From Gibbula magus (Eukaryota > Mollusca > Gastropoda > Trochida > Trochidae): 64,000 bases of DNA. The stretch spans positions 992,001 to 1,056,000 of the forward strand of contig OW388294.1 in the NCBI GenBank assembly GCA_936450465.1, in the 5' to 3' direction. The translations under genes were made by a program, and so were the position numbers. Of the stretch, positions 63,901 through 64,000 are shown piece after piece; positions within the stretch are counted from its first letter, which is position 1; each line of letters opens with the position of its first letter. The notes under the pieces were generated by a model that saw nothing but the letters and a program-made list of their open reading frames with translations, was not told where the DNA came from and did not search any database.

Positions 63901-64000
63901 TCACAATATCATAAGTAGGAAGTATGAATATATCCAACTCCTCAATGAGATATATGAGATAGCAGAAGCGCTACACACGATACCAGTGTAAAGTCAGCAC

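Larger units (their letters stand above)
60430..64000 (+). repeat. duplication unit 6 (runs off the window)
   Basis: This is closely similar to unit 5. 60740-60970 matches 50640-50870, 61600-62750 matches 53440-54580, and 63170-63720 matches 54890-55420. About 1.3 kb present in unit 5 (51870-53170) is missing at about 61322. No complete gene is visible. Confidence 0.75.

Overview
This is AT-rich eukaryotic nuclear DNA from a marine invertebrate, most likely a mollusc. There are no operons, ribosome binding sites or dense coding regions. The transposon content points to molluscs: pearl/Helentron-like non-autonomous elements with internal tandem repeats and (CGGA)n tracts, an I-group non-LTR retrotransposon ending in a GGCGTTAAAC plus (ACTC)n tail, and a second LINE ending in repeats of cttga. 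I cannot name the species.

The window is a tandem array of diverged segmental duplications. The same series of anchor sequences recurs in the same order and orientation. Full or partial units start near 1740, 20050, 30420, 46305, 48241 and 60430. With its later insertions removed, unit 1 is about 10.1 kb, close to unit 2 at 10.4 kb. The units differ by deletions, mosaic junctions, transposon insertions and local amplification of short internal segments into satellites. Periods of 55, 68, about 64 and 59 bp each amplify a segment that is single-copy in sister units. A fifth, 58-bp satellite (36089-37911) has no identified single-copy source.

The clearest genes belong to mobile elements. The main one is a nearly full-length but inactivated I-group retrotransposon (12919-19779, minus strand) flanked by an exact 11-bp target duplication. 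A pearl-like element (about 13091-14206) sits inside its 3' UTR. A second pearl-like element (about 10550-11925) lies in the same unit. A 5'-truncated LINE remnant is at 39265-40560. Three copies of a TTAA-flanked MITE lie at 34-397, 24754-25115 and 45411-45772, and a tRNA-derived SINE near 58190-58520.

No complete host gene is evident. Some repeated modules look like decayed or alternative exons: a first-exon-like module encoding a short type II membrane anchor (intact at 54482-54649 and 62656-62823) and a downstream exon-like module behind a good splice acceptor (for example 51971-52122). They suggest that the duplicated unit once carried, or still carries, a small multi-exon gene on the plus strand. 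Expression data would be needed to decide. The remaining sequence is intergenic or intronic.
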